Shown one piece after another: positions 34,673 through 44,373 of a stretch of 53,912 nt of DNA; the stretch's first letter is position 1, and each line of letters opens with the position of its first letter. Source of the DNA: CAZEAN01 sp964510225 (GTDB lineage: Bacteria; Planctomycetota; Planctomycetia; Isosphaerales; Isosphaeraceae). The notes beneath the pieces were generated by a model that was given only the letters and a program-made list of their open reading frames with translations, did not search any database and was not told the DNA's origin. The DNA lies in contig CAZEAN010000030.1 in NCBI GenBank assembly GCA_964510225.1, forward strand, positions 1 to 53,912, written 5' to 3'. The translations under genes and the position numbers were made by a program.

Positions 34673-35692
34673 ATGCAACCGACATATCAGGAAACCGAAC
34701 TCCTCGGCGATGGAATTGGCCCTGAGCTTTCGAGGTCAGTGCATCAACTCGCTGAATCGCTCCCAATCCGCCTGGAGTTCGACCCGATCGATCTCTCACT
34801 TGAGAATCGTCGTGCGAGGAAGCAAGCAATTTATGACGAGGCAGCTGCTTCGATCGAAGCAAACCGTGTTGCTCTGAAGCACCCGACAATCACCGCCGAA
34901 GAAAGTCCCAATCAAGTCTTAAGACGGCGACTCGGTCTCACTGTAATCCACCGGCCGGTCTACTCGATTCCTGGAGTTCCTTCGAATTTCCGAGGTGAGC
35001 TTGACCTTGATATCATTCGGATCGCGACCGGAGGGACCTACGATGATCCAGGACGGATGATCGGTGATGGCGGCGCTGTGAGTCTCCGAATCGTTGAGCG
35101 TCAATCAGTGCTCGAAGCCGCTCGTTATGCGTTCACACTCGCGAGAAAAACCGGAAAAGCGGTTACCAGCGCCTCGAAGTACACGATTCAACGTGCCACC
35201 GACGGACTCTTTCAAGCGGTCGCGGAATCGGTCGCCTCGGAACATCCCGAAGTGACACACCAGGCTGAGCTTTTCGATGCGCTTCTGGCCAAGATCGTTC
35301 TGAAACCGGAGGCGTTCCAAGTCGTCTTGGTGCTGAACGAGTATGGCGATTTTCTCTCCGATATGGCTTGCGGACTCGCGGGATCATTAGGGATCGGAGC
35401 GAGTGCAAACCTTGCATTTGACACTTCAGCAGTCGTCCGCGTCGCACTCTTCGACGCTGCTCACGGGACCGCACCCGACATTGCGGGTAAGGACCTCGCT
35501 AACCCAACAGCGATCTTCCTCGCGCTCGCCTTGTTGCTCTATCAGATCGGCGAGACTAAAGTCGCAAAAGTGGTCAAGGACAGCACATTAGAACTCCTCC
35601 GTCGCGGGATCCGGACGAAGGATCTTGGAGGGTCGGAGTCGACCTCGAGCTTTACGAAAGCGGTCCAGGATGAAGTCGCGGCGCGATTATGA
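34673..35692 (+). CDS. Divergent isocitrate/isopropylmalate dehydrogenase homologue
   Basis: This is 339 residues from the ATG at 34673, which begins just before the family's GDGIGPEL loop (the longer frame from 34571 has no family sequence there). The C-terminal half is recognisable: ELFDALLAKIVLKPEAF, NEYGDFLSDMACGLAGSLG (metal-binding Asp pair), ALFDAAHGTAPDIAGKDLAN and PTAIFLALALLL. TIQRATDGLFQAV matches the second substrate Lys/Asn region. The usual RENTEGxY substrate loop is changed to RIATGGTY, losing the Glu and Asn. It may therefore use another 2-hydroxy acid or have lost activity. NAD-type isocitrate dehydrogenase remains the simplest reading. It precedes the K+ transporter gene by 54 bases on the same strand. 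Confidence 0.82.
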   Translation: MQPTYQETELLGDGIGPELSRSVHQLAESLPIRLEFDPIDLSLENRRARKQAIYDEAAASIEANRVALKHPTITAEESPNQVLRRRLGLTVIHRPVYSIPGVPSNFRGELDLDIIRIATGGTYDDPGRMIGDGGAVSLRIVERQSVLEAARYAFTLARKTGKAVTSASKYTIQRATDGLFQAVAESVASEHPEVTHQAELFDALLAKIVLKPEAFQVVLVLNEYGDFLSDMACGLAGSLGIGASANLAFDTSAVVRVALFDAAHGTAPDIAGKDLANPTAIFLALALLLYQIGETKVAKVVKDSTLELLRRGIRTKDLGGSESTSSFTKAVQDEVAARL

Positions 35693-35746
35693 CTTCGGTC
35701 CGAGAACGTCTCAAAATGATGAGTTGCGGTCTCTGAGTAATCAACC

Positions 35747-37177
35747 GTGAGCCCTGTTAAGCGACGGCGGATCTACAAGTGGGAACTCGACGCGAACGAC
35801 CAGCCGAAGTCGATAACAGTCCGGCGACTCTGGGATCGTCTGAGCCCTCAGACCCTCTTCCTCGCTAGTTTCGCGACCACGATCATCGTGGGCTGGATCG
35901 GATTGATGGCCGTTCCGGCCTTCTATCAAGAAGGACAGCCACTCGGACCAATCGATGCCCTCTTCACATCGGCGAGCGCTGTTTGCGTCACCGGGCTCGT
36001 CGTCGAAGACACAGCAACTTTTTTTACCGTCTGGGGAAAAGCCTGGGTCCTTGGACTGATTCAGATTGGTGGTCTCGGAATCCTCGCTTTCACAACGGTC
36101 CTCATGGCGGCCCTTGGGGGGCGACCGTCACTCCGTCAGGAAGCGTTAAACGCCGAAGCCCGTGGAGTCATTCCGGAAATCAACTATCGGCGGTTGGCGA
36201 TCGACGTGATGATCTTCACGCTTGGGATCGAGTTCATCGGGTTCATGATCCTCTTCATCTGTTGGCATGACAAGTTCGATACTGTCGCAGCGATGGGCCA
36301 CGCCGCGTTTTATTCTATTAGTGCATTTTGCAACGCTGGTTTTGCGAGCTTGCCGGACTCCGTCGTTCCGTTCAATCAGGCACCGGTGACTCTCTCCGTG
36401 CTGATGGTCCTGATCATTTGCGGAGGGGTCGGCTTCTTGACCCTGGAAGAAATCATTCTCCGGATCCGCCGGATCCGATCACGTCGGCAATTCCGGATCT
36501 CACTCCACTCCCGGTTAGTCCTCGCGATGACGTTTTTCTTACTAGTTAGTGGTGCCTTGGCGTTCCTCATCTTAGAGTGGAATTCCGTTCTCCATGAGAT
36601 GCCAATTTGGGCAAAATGTCAAAACGCACTTTTTATGAGCGTGACGGCTCGGACTGCTGGTTTCAACAGTATCGATTATACTGAAGCGAAATCAGCAAGT
36701 AACTTTGCTACGATTTTATTAATGTCGATTGGTGGTGCGCCGGGGTCGACTGCTGGAGGCCTTAAGGTCACAACCGTCGCCCTCCCGGGTCTCATGGCGT
36801 TGTCGAGACTCCGAGGTCGTGACGTGACCAACATCTGGCGTCGGACCATTCCAGCCGAGACGATTCAACGTGCCGTCGGTCTGATTGTACTCGGCTTCGC
36901 GTTGGTGGCCCTTAGTGTGCTGCTACTCTTAATTTCCGAGCAGGGAGACGACGACCCGCTCCTGGAGAACATGTTCGAAGTCGTCAGCGCTTTCAATACC
37001 GTAGGTCTCAGTTTGGAGCGAACCAGTAAGTTGACCGCGTTCGGCAAGATACTCGCCACGCTTTTGATGTTTCTCGGCCGCGTGGGTTTGCCGACCGTCG
37101 CTGCGATTACGGTTGCAGGACGCCCGCGACCAGGCGGGATACTTCGTTATGCACGTGAAGATGTAATCGTCGGGTAA
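35747..37177 (+). CDS. TrkH/KtrB-type K+ transporter membrane subunit
   Basis: This is a 476-residue membrane protein with the four-fold pore repeat of the Trk/Ktr/HKT family. The filter glycines appear in SAVCVTGL, SAFCNAGF, TARTAGFN and SAFNTVGL, one in each quarter. About eight to ten membrane helices surround them. The interruption in the third inner helix is SIGGAPGSTAGGLK, the flexible gate of KtrB/TrkH. Length fits KtrB. The regulatory RCK subunit (KtrA/TrkA) is not in the window. The start is a GTG at 35747; the ribosome binding site is weak. It should import K+ (or Na+/K+) for osmotic balance. It converges with the GT39 gene. Confidence 0.93.
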   Translation: MSPVKRRRIYKWELDANDQPKSITVRRLWDRLSPQTLFLASFATTIIVGWIGLMAVPAFYQEGQPLGPIDALFTSASAVCVTGLVVEDTATFFTVWGKAWVLGLIQIGGLGILAFTTVLMAALGGRPSLRQEALNAEARGVIPEINYRRLAIDVMIFTLGIEFIGFMILFICWHDKFDTVAAMGHAAFYSISAFCNAGFASLPDSVVPFNQAPVTLSVLMVLIICGGVGFLTLEEIILRIRRIRSRRQFRISLHSRLVLAMTFFLLVSGALAFLILEWNSVLHEMPIWAKCQNALFMSVTARTAGFNSIDYTEAKSASNFATILLMSIGGAPGSTAGGLKVTTVALPGLMALSRLRGRDVTNIWRRTIPAETIQRAVGLIVLGFALVALSVLLLLISEQGDDDPLLENMFEVVSAFNTVGLSLERTSKLTAFGKILATLLMFLGRVGLPTVAAITVAGRPRPGGILRYAREDVIVG

Positions 37178-37228
37178 CGAATAAGTCACCGCGTCTCTTT
37201 AATTTTTCTCCGGTGCTCTCCGAATTCG

Positions 37229-39208
37229 CTAGCGACGCATCTGGCCTTCCTGAGCGATCACAAATTTGGCGACCACAAGAGCGCGTGGTTCCTGATCAAG
37301 GACCTCAGTCCAGAAGTGTTCATCTTCGGGTGTCACGGGTTGTTTGAGAAGATCACGATAGAGCCCACGGACGAAGCCTCGGGTGGTCCCACCCTGCACA
37401 TTAAAATAAGATGCCGTGGCATAGGTCTTGAGGGCTCGCCGGATCATCTCAGAATCCCAGTGAGGGCCGCGAAAACCTCGACATACTGTCACGTTCCAGG
37501 CACCGACAGCGAGTCCATTCTTTCGTGCAACCACCTTTGAGGTTGGGCCAACCTCGTCAAACATTCCGTGCCTTAAAATAGATCCTGCATAGCTTGAGGA
37601 TAGCCCGGCTTCATCGACGACGATGCAAGGTCGTCCCTGGAACTCCTCCGGATCGTCACGTGGGTTCGGATGCCAGAGGTCGTGCTGGCTCTCGGTCATT
37701 GCGACCGATGTCGGATACCAGCCTGGGCAGTAAGTCTCGGGCTGGTCTTGCAAGTAAAACGAGAGCGAGGCAGCCAAGGTATACGTCGGAGTCATGATAA
37801 ACGGGTCCGACCCTTCGTCCTGGAGTCTGTCGAGACGCTCCTGGACGATCGTGGCCAAGGCGCGACGCCCTCGGAGTCGGCAGGTCGGATCAAAACGACG
37901 AAGCGGAACAGGTTTATCAACAGACGCTCCGACAATTCGCCCCTTCAGGATCGGATAAAGCAGATCGGTGTGCTGCAGCATCGTCAGCCCGAGTACACTG
38001 ATCGTCCACGCAATCACCAGCGTTCGGCGTTTTATTCGAGTCCGGGCTCCGGGCGCATGTTCTCTCTGATCAAACGCAATGTCGATTGTCCATCCGATCA
38101 AGACAATCAAACTGATGTAAGAAGGCGCTGCCCAGTTCGCTTCGGACTCACCTCGGAATGCAGCCGTAAGGCACGCGGCCCAAGTGACACTCCAGAGGGA
38201 GACTAGATAGCTCAGACCGACCCCATCGTTCGTTGCTGTGGCGTCACGTTGGTTGAATTCTGGTCGGTTCCGAATCTTCGACCGCGATCTCCAGATCCGC
38301 CGGATTGCAGTAGCGAGTCCGAACACGCCGATCAGCCACCAGATGCCACCAAGAACAGCAATCTCGCCGCCTAAGAAACCAAGAATCCGCCATAAATGCT
38401 CTGTGTTCCAATCCGATCCAAGACCTACTCGATCGGTCAAGTGAGCTAACGCGACCCAGTCATGGCTCAGATTCCATCCGATGATCGGAACGAGACCAGA
38501 GACCGTGAGAATCGCCATCAGCCAATACCCAGGACGTCTCAGCTCGATGCGATGTTGAGCGCTCAGCAGAAGAAAGAGTCCAACCGAGGCCGGGAACGCA
38601 AGCATTGAGTATTTGGCGAGGACCCCGAGCGCTCCAAGTCCTCCGCCGATGATCCAAGAGTTGAGTTCCTGCCGAGCAATCGCCCGCCAGCAAAAATAGG
38701 AGGCCCAGACCCAGGCACAGACGAGGGGCGCATCGTCCGTCATGAGCAGGCCGCCGAGTCGAAAGAGTGGGAGAGCAGGAATTACCAAGACTGCAAAAAA
38801 ACCGACTCGTGCTCGACCAAGAACGGACTCTCCGAGGAGGAACACTCCCCAAGCCGTTAAGCCACCGAGAAGAATCGCCGGAAATCGGACGGCAGGCATC
38901 AAGGAGCCTGTCAGAGAGTACGCAGTCGGGCCGACAATCTCCGTGCTAAGTCGGATCAGGAGTGCTGTCAGGGGCCCTTTGGTGAAGTAACTCCAATCGA
39001 GTCGACGTGACCAAGCCCAGTATTCAGCCTCGTCGCCGCTCAACTCCCAAGGGCACGAGAAGCCAAGAAACGCGGATTGGAGGATGATGGCGCCAAGGAT
39101 CGTCAGAAATGCCCATCTCCGGTACGGTCTCGTTCTCGCCAGAGGGGCCGCGTTGAGACTCTTATTCGATTGACCGCATGAGTCGGCAATCGGGCGATCC
39201 TTCGTCAT
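37229..39208 (-). CDS. Glycosyltransferase family 39-like (ArnT-type) membrane protein
   Basis: This is 659 residues. The signature loop after the first membrane helix, SGDEAEYWAWSRRLDWSYF (57-75), contains the catalytic Asp/Glu pair and continues into a TKGPLTALLIR loop typical of ArnT/PMT-type polyprenyl-phosphate sugar transferases. About ten membrane helices follow up to roughly residue 430; the rest is a soluble outer domain. Such enzymes transfer a sugar from a lipid carrier to lipid A or protein outside the cytoplasm. Donor and acceptor are unknown. The HEAT-repeat protein gene ends 63 bases upstream on the same strand, so the two are probably co-transcribed. Confidence 0.88.
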   Translation of the reverse strand: MTKDRPIADSCGQSNKSLNAAPLARTRPYRRWAFLTILGAIILQSAFLGFSCPWELSGDEAEYWAWSRRLDWSYFTKGPLTALLIRLSTEIVGPTAYSLTGSLMPAVRFPAILLGGLTAWGVFLLGESVLGRARVGFFAVLVIPALPLFRLGGLLMTDDAPLVCAWVWASYFCWRAIARQELNSWIIGGGLGALGVLAKYSMLAFPASVGLFLLLSAQHRIELRRPGYWLMAILTVSGLVPIIGWNLSHDWVALAHLTDRVGLGSDWNTEHLWRILGFLGGEIAVLGGIWWLIGVFGLATAIRRIWRSRSKIRNRPEFNQRDATATNDGVGLSYLVSLWSVTWAACLTAAFRGESEANWAAPSYISLIVLIGWTIDIAFDQREHAPGARTRIKRRTLVIAWTISVLGLTMLQHTDLLYPILKGRIVGASVDKPVPLRRFDPTCRLRGRRALATIVQERLDRLQDEGSDPFIMTPTYTLAASLSFYLQDQPETYCPGWYPTSVAMTESQHDLWHPNPRDDPEEFQGRPCIVVDEAGLSSSYAGSILRHGMFDEVGPTSKVVARKNGLAVGAWNVTVCRGFRGPHWDSEMIRRALKTYATASYFNVQGGTTRGFVRGLYRDLLKQPVTPEDEHFWTEVLDQEPRALVVAKFVIAQEGQMRR

Positions 39209-39270
39209 CCTCCTCCTCCTCGGCCACTAGGGACGCCTTACGTCTTTTCGTAAAGTATCGACGAGCTTGG

Positions 39271-40551
39271 TTATTGCTCTTCGGCTCCACCCTGAATTTG
39301 GGAGGGATCAGATGATCGGTCAGAAACTGGAATTTTTGGTGGAGGGACCGCACCTTGACCACCACCGCCGACGAGTTGAATCGCGGTATCTCGGATCGCC
39401 GGTGAGGGATCCTCCCGCGCCATCGCAGCAATCCTCGCCAAGGCATCAGGGCTCTGGTGCTTCGAGAGCTCGAGGAGTGCCCGGGCTCGGACTTCCTCAT
39501 CGGCATCGTTTGAGAGTCGATTCAGCCAGACGATTGGATCAATATCGGTTCGATCTTTGAGCGTTGAGATCACTGATGCTCGCTCTGTCGGGTCGGGATG
39601 ATACAGGAGTTGCGCTATATTGATCTGATCCTCCGAGAGTCCTCGGGTCCGAAGCACCAACTGAGCTGTGAGAGCTACGGTCTCATCAGAATCGAAGAGT
39701 ATTGGGAAAACATCTTCATTGGTAAGCAAAAGTGGACGCGCCGCGAAGCTACTGAGGACTTGGTGACGTACGGCGGGAGCTTCATCACTCAGGCCGATCA
39801 ATGCCGGCATTGCCTTGCCATCGATCGCGAGGAGACCAAGCGCTTTCACGGTTCCGAGTCGGACCGGAGGCTCAGGGTCGCGAATCTTCGGGACTAGGAC
39901 CTCATGAAGCCGAGATTTCCAAAACGCAATCCCGTCTAATCCGGCTGGCGTCAGCTCTTCTCCGTCTGGGATCCCAGGGTACCAGTTCCAGAGCAACCCA
40001 ATGACTTGCGTTGCGTCGGCTCGAACCATCGGCGATGGATCGTTTAGAGCAGTGGTAAGGAGGTCGATCGTTGGGACGAAGACGTCCCCCCATTGCAACG
40101 GCGCGGGGGCGATCGTCAAGCGTGACATCGCTACTGGAATCGAGCGGACAAACTTAAGCCGGTCGTTTGGAGTGAATTTTCGGTACCCGACGCGGACACC
40201 GTCAAGGTCATCCAAGTAGGTAGCGAACGCTTCAGGATCGAATGGCGTTGAGAGCAGATCGACCTCATCGGAGGAACTTTCGGTATCAGCTTCCTCGTTA
40301 ACCGCGCCAGGTTCGCGGATCCCGAGATCGTTGAAAACTGATGCCAGTGCCCCAGAATCCCCTTTCGAAAGAAGAACGACTCGTGTCTCACTTTCAGTCG
40401 CATCCGTTTCAGCTGAGTTGCCTTCGGTAGAGGTCGGTTTTGTACGAGTCTCCGGATCCGGTGACTTCCAGAGTGCCATCGTCAATGCGACGGCAAACCC
40501 CAACACCCCGAGCACTCCCAGACCCACTCGCGACAAGCGTCCCAATCGCAT
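39271..40551 (-). CDS. Exported HEAT-repeat protein
   Basis: This is 426 residues. An N-terminal hydrophobic helix (about 8-27, RVGLGVLGVLGFAVALTMAL) anchors or exports it. A Ser/Thr/Glu-rich linker follows. From about 150 on there are repeated helical pairs with HEAT features: 'DPSPMVRADATQVIGLLW', 'DPEPPVRLGTVKALGLLAI', 'DEEVRARALLELSKHQSP' and 'DPSPAIRDTAIQLVGGGG'. HEAT arrays bind proteins; no enzyme motif is present. It lies directly upstream of, and probably in one transcript with, the GT39 gene. A role as its partner is inference. Confidence 0.82.
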   Translation of the reverse strand: MRLGRLSRVGLGVLGVLGFAVALTMALWKSPDPETRTKPTSTEGNSAETDATESETRVVLLSKGDSGALASVFNDLGIREPGAVNEEADTESSSDEVDLLSTPFDPEAFATYLDDLDGVRVGYRKFTPNDRLKFVRSIPVAMSRLTIAPAPLQWGDVFVPTIDLLTTALNDPSPMVRADATQVIGLLWNWYPGIPDGEELTPAGLDGIAFWKSRLHEVLVPKIRDPEPPVRLGTVKALGLLAIDGKAMPALIGLSDEAPAVRHQVLSSFAARPLLLTNEDVFPILFDSDETVALTAQLVLRTRGLSEDQINIAQLLYHPDPTERASVISTLKDRTDIDPIVWLNRLSNDADEEVRARALLELSKHQSPDALARIAAMAREDPSPAIRDTAIQLVGGGGQGAVPPPKIPVSDRSSDPSQIQGGAEEQ

Positions 40552-40884
40552 TGCGGCCTCCTTGCCGTCTATCTGTTACGCGCAGCTGGCTTTTTCGGTC
40601 ATGGTCTTTCCGGGAAAGCATCTTAATCCGAGGCGACTCTCGGGCAAGTCCAGCTTGGCCCTCGCCATCGAAACCGCAAAGTTTCTCAAAATTGCCAAGA
40701 CTCCACGTATTATCGGGATACGCTCCTTTTAGTCATCTTCCCAGAATACGCGGCCGATTAAGAATGCCATAGTGATTGGTTGCCAGGCTGGCAATCCTCT
40801 CCGTTTACTCGTACCGGGCGAGTAACGTTGGCCCTTCAGGGAGCACCGTAGGGTCGTCGTCATCAGCGCAGGGATGGAACAAAG
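40552..40884. other. Divergent intergenic region, no gene supported
   Basis: This lies between the HEAT gene and the secreted hypothetical. Plus-strand frames here (40440-40772, 40776-41018) look like shadows and have no start context. Nothing regulatory was identified beyond an AGGGATGG near the next start. Confidence 0.35.
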
Positions 40885-41733
40885 ATGATGAATTGTCGAT
40901 TACCCGGACTAGTCTTTATCAGGACCCTCGTGGGGATCCTCGGGTTCGCCGTCCTGGCGAGTTGGACTTCCGCAGCAGGGCCATCGGGGCTTGGGATTCT
41001 CCCCGATCGTCGGGTTGACCCAAGTCAGATACTCCCGATGCAACTCGTGGCGCCGGAGTTCCGAAGTTCGGTTGAGGAAACGATCCGATCGTCAAGCTTT
41101 CGGCACCGTGGGCCTGCCGAGACTTTCCCTTGTAACCCTCGACTCTATTTGAGCTTGCTCAATGATCCTGCCCTGACACTCTCGCTCTGGAAGGATCTGA
41201 ACGAATCACCAGCAGAGCTTTATTACGACGGCCCCGGTCACTATCAAGGGACCGATGGCAACGGGACTACGGCGAGCTGGCATTATGTTTTGCAGTCGCC
41301 AACACTGCACGCCATGCTTTGCCATATCTCGTACCGAAGCCCCTCAGGGACCGCTCGCCTTGAGGGTCGGTTGGTCCTCGTCGTCCGAACCGAGTATTAC
41401 AAGGAGTCGACGGGTGAACCCTGGATCCAACATTCCGTCGAGGCCTTCGTCAAAATCGACTCCCGAGGTTGGCGTGCAGTCGCTCAAACGGTCCGACCGT
41501 TGATCGAACGACTTCTTCACGAGCAAGTCCAGGAGGCCGGCTGGTTTGTCTCGTTAATGGGACGATTAGTCCAAGATTATCCTGATTGGGCTGACCAGGT
41601 AGTCGCGCGAAGTACGCAGATCCCCTCCTCGGTTCAGCAGGAGTTCCGGACCGTCGTGGCAAGGGTTCGACGACCAGATTCACGAGCTGGCCGTCCCCAG
41701 CTTCTGCCCGAACCGACGACTTCAGCCCGTTGA
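40885..41733 (+). CDS. Secreted hypothetical protein
   Basis: This is 282 residues with a Sec signal (hydrophobic core VFIRTLVGILGFAVLASW, likely cleavage after SAA). The mature protein has Trp/Tyr-rich segments (AELYYDGPGHYQGTDG, WHYVLQSP, IQHSVEAFVKIDSRGWRAV). It ends in a long amphipathic helix and a basic, proline-rich tail. I recognise no domain. It seems a conserved planctomycete-type protein but I cannot assign a family. Start codons ATG at 40885 and 40888 are equally possible; GGGATGG lies upstream. It converges with the EEP hydrolase gene, with only 11 bases between stops. Confidence 0.7.
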   Translation: MMNCRLPGLVFIRTLVGILGFAVLASWTSAAGPSGLGILPDRRVDPSQILPMQLVAPEFRSSVEETIRSSSFRHRGPAETFPCNPRLYLSLLNDPALTLSLWKDLNESPAELYYDGPGHYQGTDGNGTTASWHYVLQSPTLHAMLCHISYRSPSGTARLEGRLVLVVRTEYYKESTGEPWIQHSVEAFVKIDSRGWRAVAQTVRPLIERLLHEQVQEAGWFVSLMGRLVQDYPDWADQVVARSTQIPSSVQQEFRTVVARVRRPDSRAGRPQLLPEPTTSAR

Positions 41734-41744
41734 TATACGTTGAG

Positions 41745-42896
41745 CTATTCTTCAGTTGCCTTCATCGAAGCATCGCCCTTTTCCCCGACATCGGGAAACC
41801 GAGTCGGGGGAGCAGCCTCGGCGATAGCGTTTCGCTCCATCGATGGTGGTTCCAAGATTAGAGCGATCGGAAAATGGTCTGAGGGACCTCGGTTCCCTGG
41901 AGTGTCGGGATTCCCGAAGCGGAGTGGTTTGCCCTCGCGATCGCGGACTTCTGGCGTAAAGGCCCCCGCTGTCTCCAACAGAACGCGCCAACCTTGGTCG
42001 TCGACCAGTCCCGGCGAAACCACAAGATGGTCGAGCGTCTGCCATTTCCCTCTATAGGCATAAGTCGATGCCCGGATCGGCTCTAAGTTCGACATTAGAT
42101 GGAAGAGCCGTGGCTGGGCCGCTTGTGCTGAATCTTGGACAACTTCGAGATCGCCTGTGGCTCGAAGCCCGAGTCGAACTGACTCATCGTCTGGCTCGTC
42201 ATTGAAGTCACCACAAATAAGGACTTCCTCCAGTTCCTCCGTCTCGGATTCGATTTGGAGGTATGCGTCATACATAACCTGGGCGTACTTCAACCGTTTT
42301 GCACCCGTTGAATCGGTTACCCGACTGGTCCAATGACCGACAAGAATCGTTAATGGAACGTTTCCGGCAACGAATCGTCCCCCTACAATCCGACGACCTT
42401 TAAACGGTAAGTCAGGCTGAGCTGGGGTTAAGGGCAACCGGCTAATGATCGCTGGTTCGATCCGACGCCCTTGGATGTTGTCCTCGTGGACGATCACGTT
42501 GTAATGCCAGTCTGAAGGGAGCCGTGCGTTGAGTGCGTCACGGAGGAGTTCCACGGCTCGAAGGTTTTCGACCTCAACGACACCGAGGATGTCTGGGCCA
42601 AGTCCGTCACCTACCCGTATTAATTCATCAACGAGGAGTCGATGCTTTTCAGTAAGAGCATCGGGCGATTCTGCGAACCAATCTTCGAGTTCCTCGTGAT
42701 TCTTCGGATCATCTTGGTCATCGAAGAGATTTTCGAGATTCCAGCAGACAAACGTATAGCCCTCGTCTGTTGAAGGAGGAGGTGCCATCGGCAACGACTC
42801 GCCCGAGTCGAGGATCCGGAGCAACGTTGCAATGACTAAGGCAAGAACGACGAGGAGGATCGCTTCCGGGCGTCTTGGAATCGCGCGTTTCGACAT
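41745..42896 (-). CDS. Membrane-anchored endonuclease/exonuclease/phosphatase (EEP) family hydrolase
   Basis: This is 383 residues. A membrane helix lies at about 11-28. EEP motifs are in order: CWNLENLF (51-58), VVEVENL, GHWTSR, ICGDFNDEPDD, the YRGKWQTLDH region and RGPSDHFPIAL. The divalent-metal residues (Asn, Glu, Asp-Asn, Asp-His) are all present, so it should be active. Relatives cut DNA or phosphodiesters, or act as lipid phosphatases; location outside the cytoplasm suggests extracellular nucleic-acid or lipid use. The C-terminal tail after SDHFP is about 40 residues, polar and probably disordered. The start has no strong ribosome binding site. Confidence 0.88.
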   Translation of the reverse strand: MSKRAIPRRPEAILLVVLALVIATLLRILDSGESLPMAPPPSTDEGYTFVCWNLENLFDDQDDPKNHEELEDWFAESPDALTEKHRLLVDELIRVGDGLGPDILGVVEVENLRAVELLRDALNARLPSDWHYNVIVHEDNIQGRRIEPAIISRLPLTPAQPDLPFKGRRIVGGRFVAGNVPLTILVGHWTSRVTDSTGAKRLKYAQVMYDAYLQIESETEELEEVLICGDFNDEPDDESVRLGLRATGDLEVVQDSAQAAQPRLFHLMSNLEPIRASTYAYRGKWQTLDHLVVSPGLVDDQGWRVLLETAGAFTPEVRDREGKPLRFGNPDTPGNRGPSDHFPIALILEPPSMERNAIAEAAPPTRFPDVGEKGDASMKATEE

Positions 42897-42966
42897 CCGT
42901 TTTACTCTGATTGATCGCCGTAAAAGTTTGTATGATTGCGACTTTGATGGGATTGACGTGAAATGT

Positions 42967-43230
42967 TCAGGTAGATTTCCAATATCGAGGTCCTTGCCCC
43001 GTCAGCAACCACTTTGGATTCGCTTTCGTTTGGGCTAAGAATCCTAGCATCACTTCTCCAGGGATTTCGATCCCTTCCTCACAAGCTGACCAGGCCCGAT
43101 GAGATAACCCGAGGGCCTCTGCGAGGTCAGGACTTCCATGCTCCCCATAAAGTTCTTTGCGGATCTCCCGGACGCGGAGCGCAAGGTCTTCACGAAGCGA
43201 CTCCCGATCACGTGGATTGTCGAGATTCAT
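42967..43230 (-). CDS. Small HTH (XRE-like) DNA-binding protein
   Basis: This is 87 residues from the ATG at 43230; the ATG at 43239 three codons earlier is also in frame, but AGGA lies nine bases before 43230. A basic N-terminal helix (RVREIRKELYGEHG) is followed by a helix-turn-helix of XRE type (LAEALGLSHRAWSACEEGIE). The tail ANPKWLLTGQGPRYW is a common ending for phage-repressor-like HTH proteins. It should bind DNA. It is downstream of the hydrolase gene's divergent partners and stands alone, so its targets cannot be guessed. Confidence 0.75.
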   Translation of the reverse strand: MNLDNPRDRESLREDLALRVREIRKELYGEHGSPDLAEALGLSHRAWSACEEGIEIPGEVMLGFLAQTKANPKWLLTGQGPRYWKST

Positions 43231-43503
43231 CCTTTGCATTCCTAATCAGTTTGGCTCACCGCGCATTCGGTTCATCGAGTTAAGTTCAGCATAATCGATC
43301 CTCTAATCTCGACCTCTACCTTGATTAGCAAATCCTCCAAATCGATCAGAAGTGGACCAAGCGTTTAGCACGAAAGGTCAATTTCATTTTTTTCGGATTT
43401 CGAGTGACGCCAACACTATCAGATTTCGGTTCTTGATATTGGTGTATTCTCTTCATTCAGCGGGATCAGTGGCAACTGATGCCAGCACTTCGGGGAGACA
43501 ATA

Positions 43504-44103
43504 ATGAGACTCCAGCTCTCTACAGCCAATATCCCGACCCGGATCCAAAGAGCATACGTTCGAAAACGATCCTGGTGGCCATCTGTGTTCTCGTTCGGCA
43601 CCGTCTGGGACGCCGCTGCCGAGTCTCTTATTACCGCGAGTCGACACAATCGCCGGATCCCCGTCGATCCCGAACTATATGTCTCCGCCCAGCCGATTAC
43701 AGAATACGTGGCGGATCCTTGGTCTGAGTTGGTCGGAGAGTCAGCTGAACTCCGTTATGTCAAACATGTGAATCGGATCATTCGACGCTTGCGTCGTGAA
43801 GTCCGTCAAGAACTTCAACGGATTCGGAGTCGAGCGAAAGATGGTCGAGGAATTGAGTGGGTTCTCCGCCATGAATCTTGCCAAGTTTCTTCGATCGCAT
43901 GTTACATCGCCGCCGTCCGAGCGGGTCGATTCGAAATCGCCGAAGAATTCCGAGCTTCCGCTGAACAACAACATCGAAATTGCCCGCTCTATCAACCAGC
44001 GACGGAGTGCCTCATCGACGAGGAAGAATATCCGACCGATCAACGTCCGTATTGGTTTCTTAACCAATCCAGATTCTCTGGAGATGCATTTATTTTGAAC
44101 TAA
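43504..44103 (+). CDS. Hypothetical protein, unrecognised
   Basis: This is 199 residues from an ATG with GGGGAG eight bases upstream. The N-terminus is basic (RIQRAYVRKRSWW). The middle is a long basic helix (VNRIIRRLRREVRQELQRIR). The C-terminal part contains cysteines (ESCQVSSIACYIAA, HRNCPLYQPATECL) and acidic stretches. No signal peptide or membrane helix is clear. A minus-strand frame over the same region (43741-44139) is weaker. The family is unknown; the good ribosome binding site supports a real gene. It lies ahead of the ECF sigma factor gene with 270 bases between. Confidence 0.65.
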   Translation: MRLQLSTANIPTRIQRAYVRKRSWWPSVFSFGTVWDAAAESLITASRHNRRIPVDPELYVSAQPITEYVADPWSELVGESAELRYVKHVNRIIRRLRREVRQELQRIRSRAKDGRGIEWVLRHESCQVSSIACYIAAVRAGRFEIAEEFRASAEQQHRNCPLYQPATECLIDEEEYPTDQRPYWFLNQSRFSGDAFILN

Positions 44104-44373
44104 CGATTGAGGGACAAAACCTAACTTATTTATCAACAAGGTGAGCTGTTTCTTAAACAGTTCAAATTTTCAATTAGATTTGAACGTTGAGATCGATTGC
44201 GTTCTGCGTCCGTTTGTGCCTAATCTTTTTAAACAGCACTTTCTTTACAAGAGAAGGTGTGTGAAGCATAATTATTCAGGTTGCGCGCGAGTTCTGGCTT
44301 TCAGTGCCTCAACGTCCTTCGAGTGCACAAAGTTCATGGCCGTTCTTGTCCACGATTCCTCGGGAGCAGCCTT

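Noticed and set aside
43741..44139. 132-residue minus-strand frame
   Set aside because: It lies opposite the 43504-44103 gene, which has a good ribosome binding site and more natural composition.
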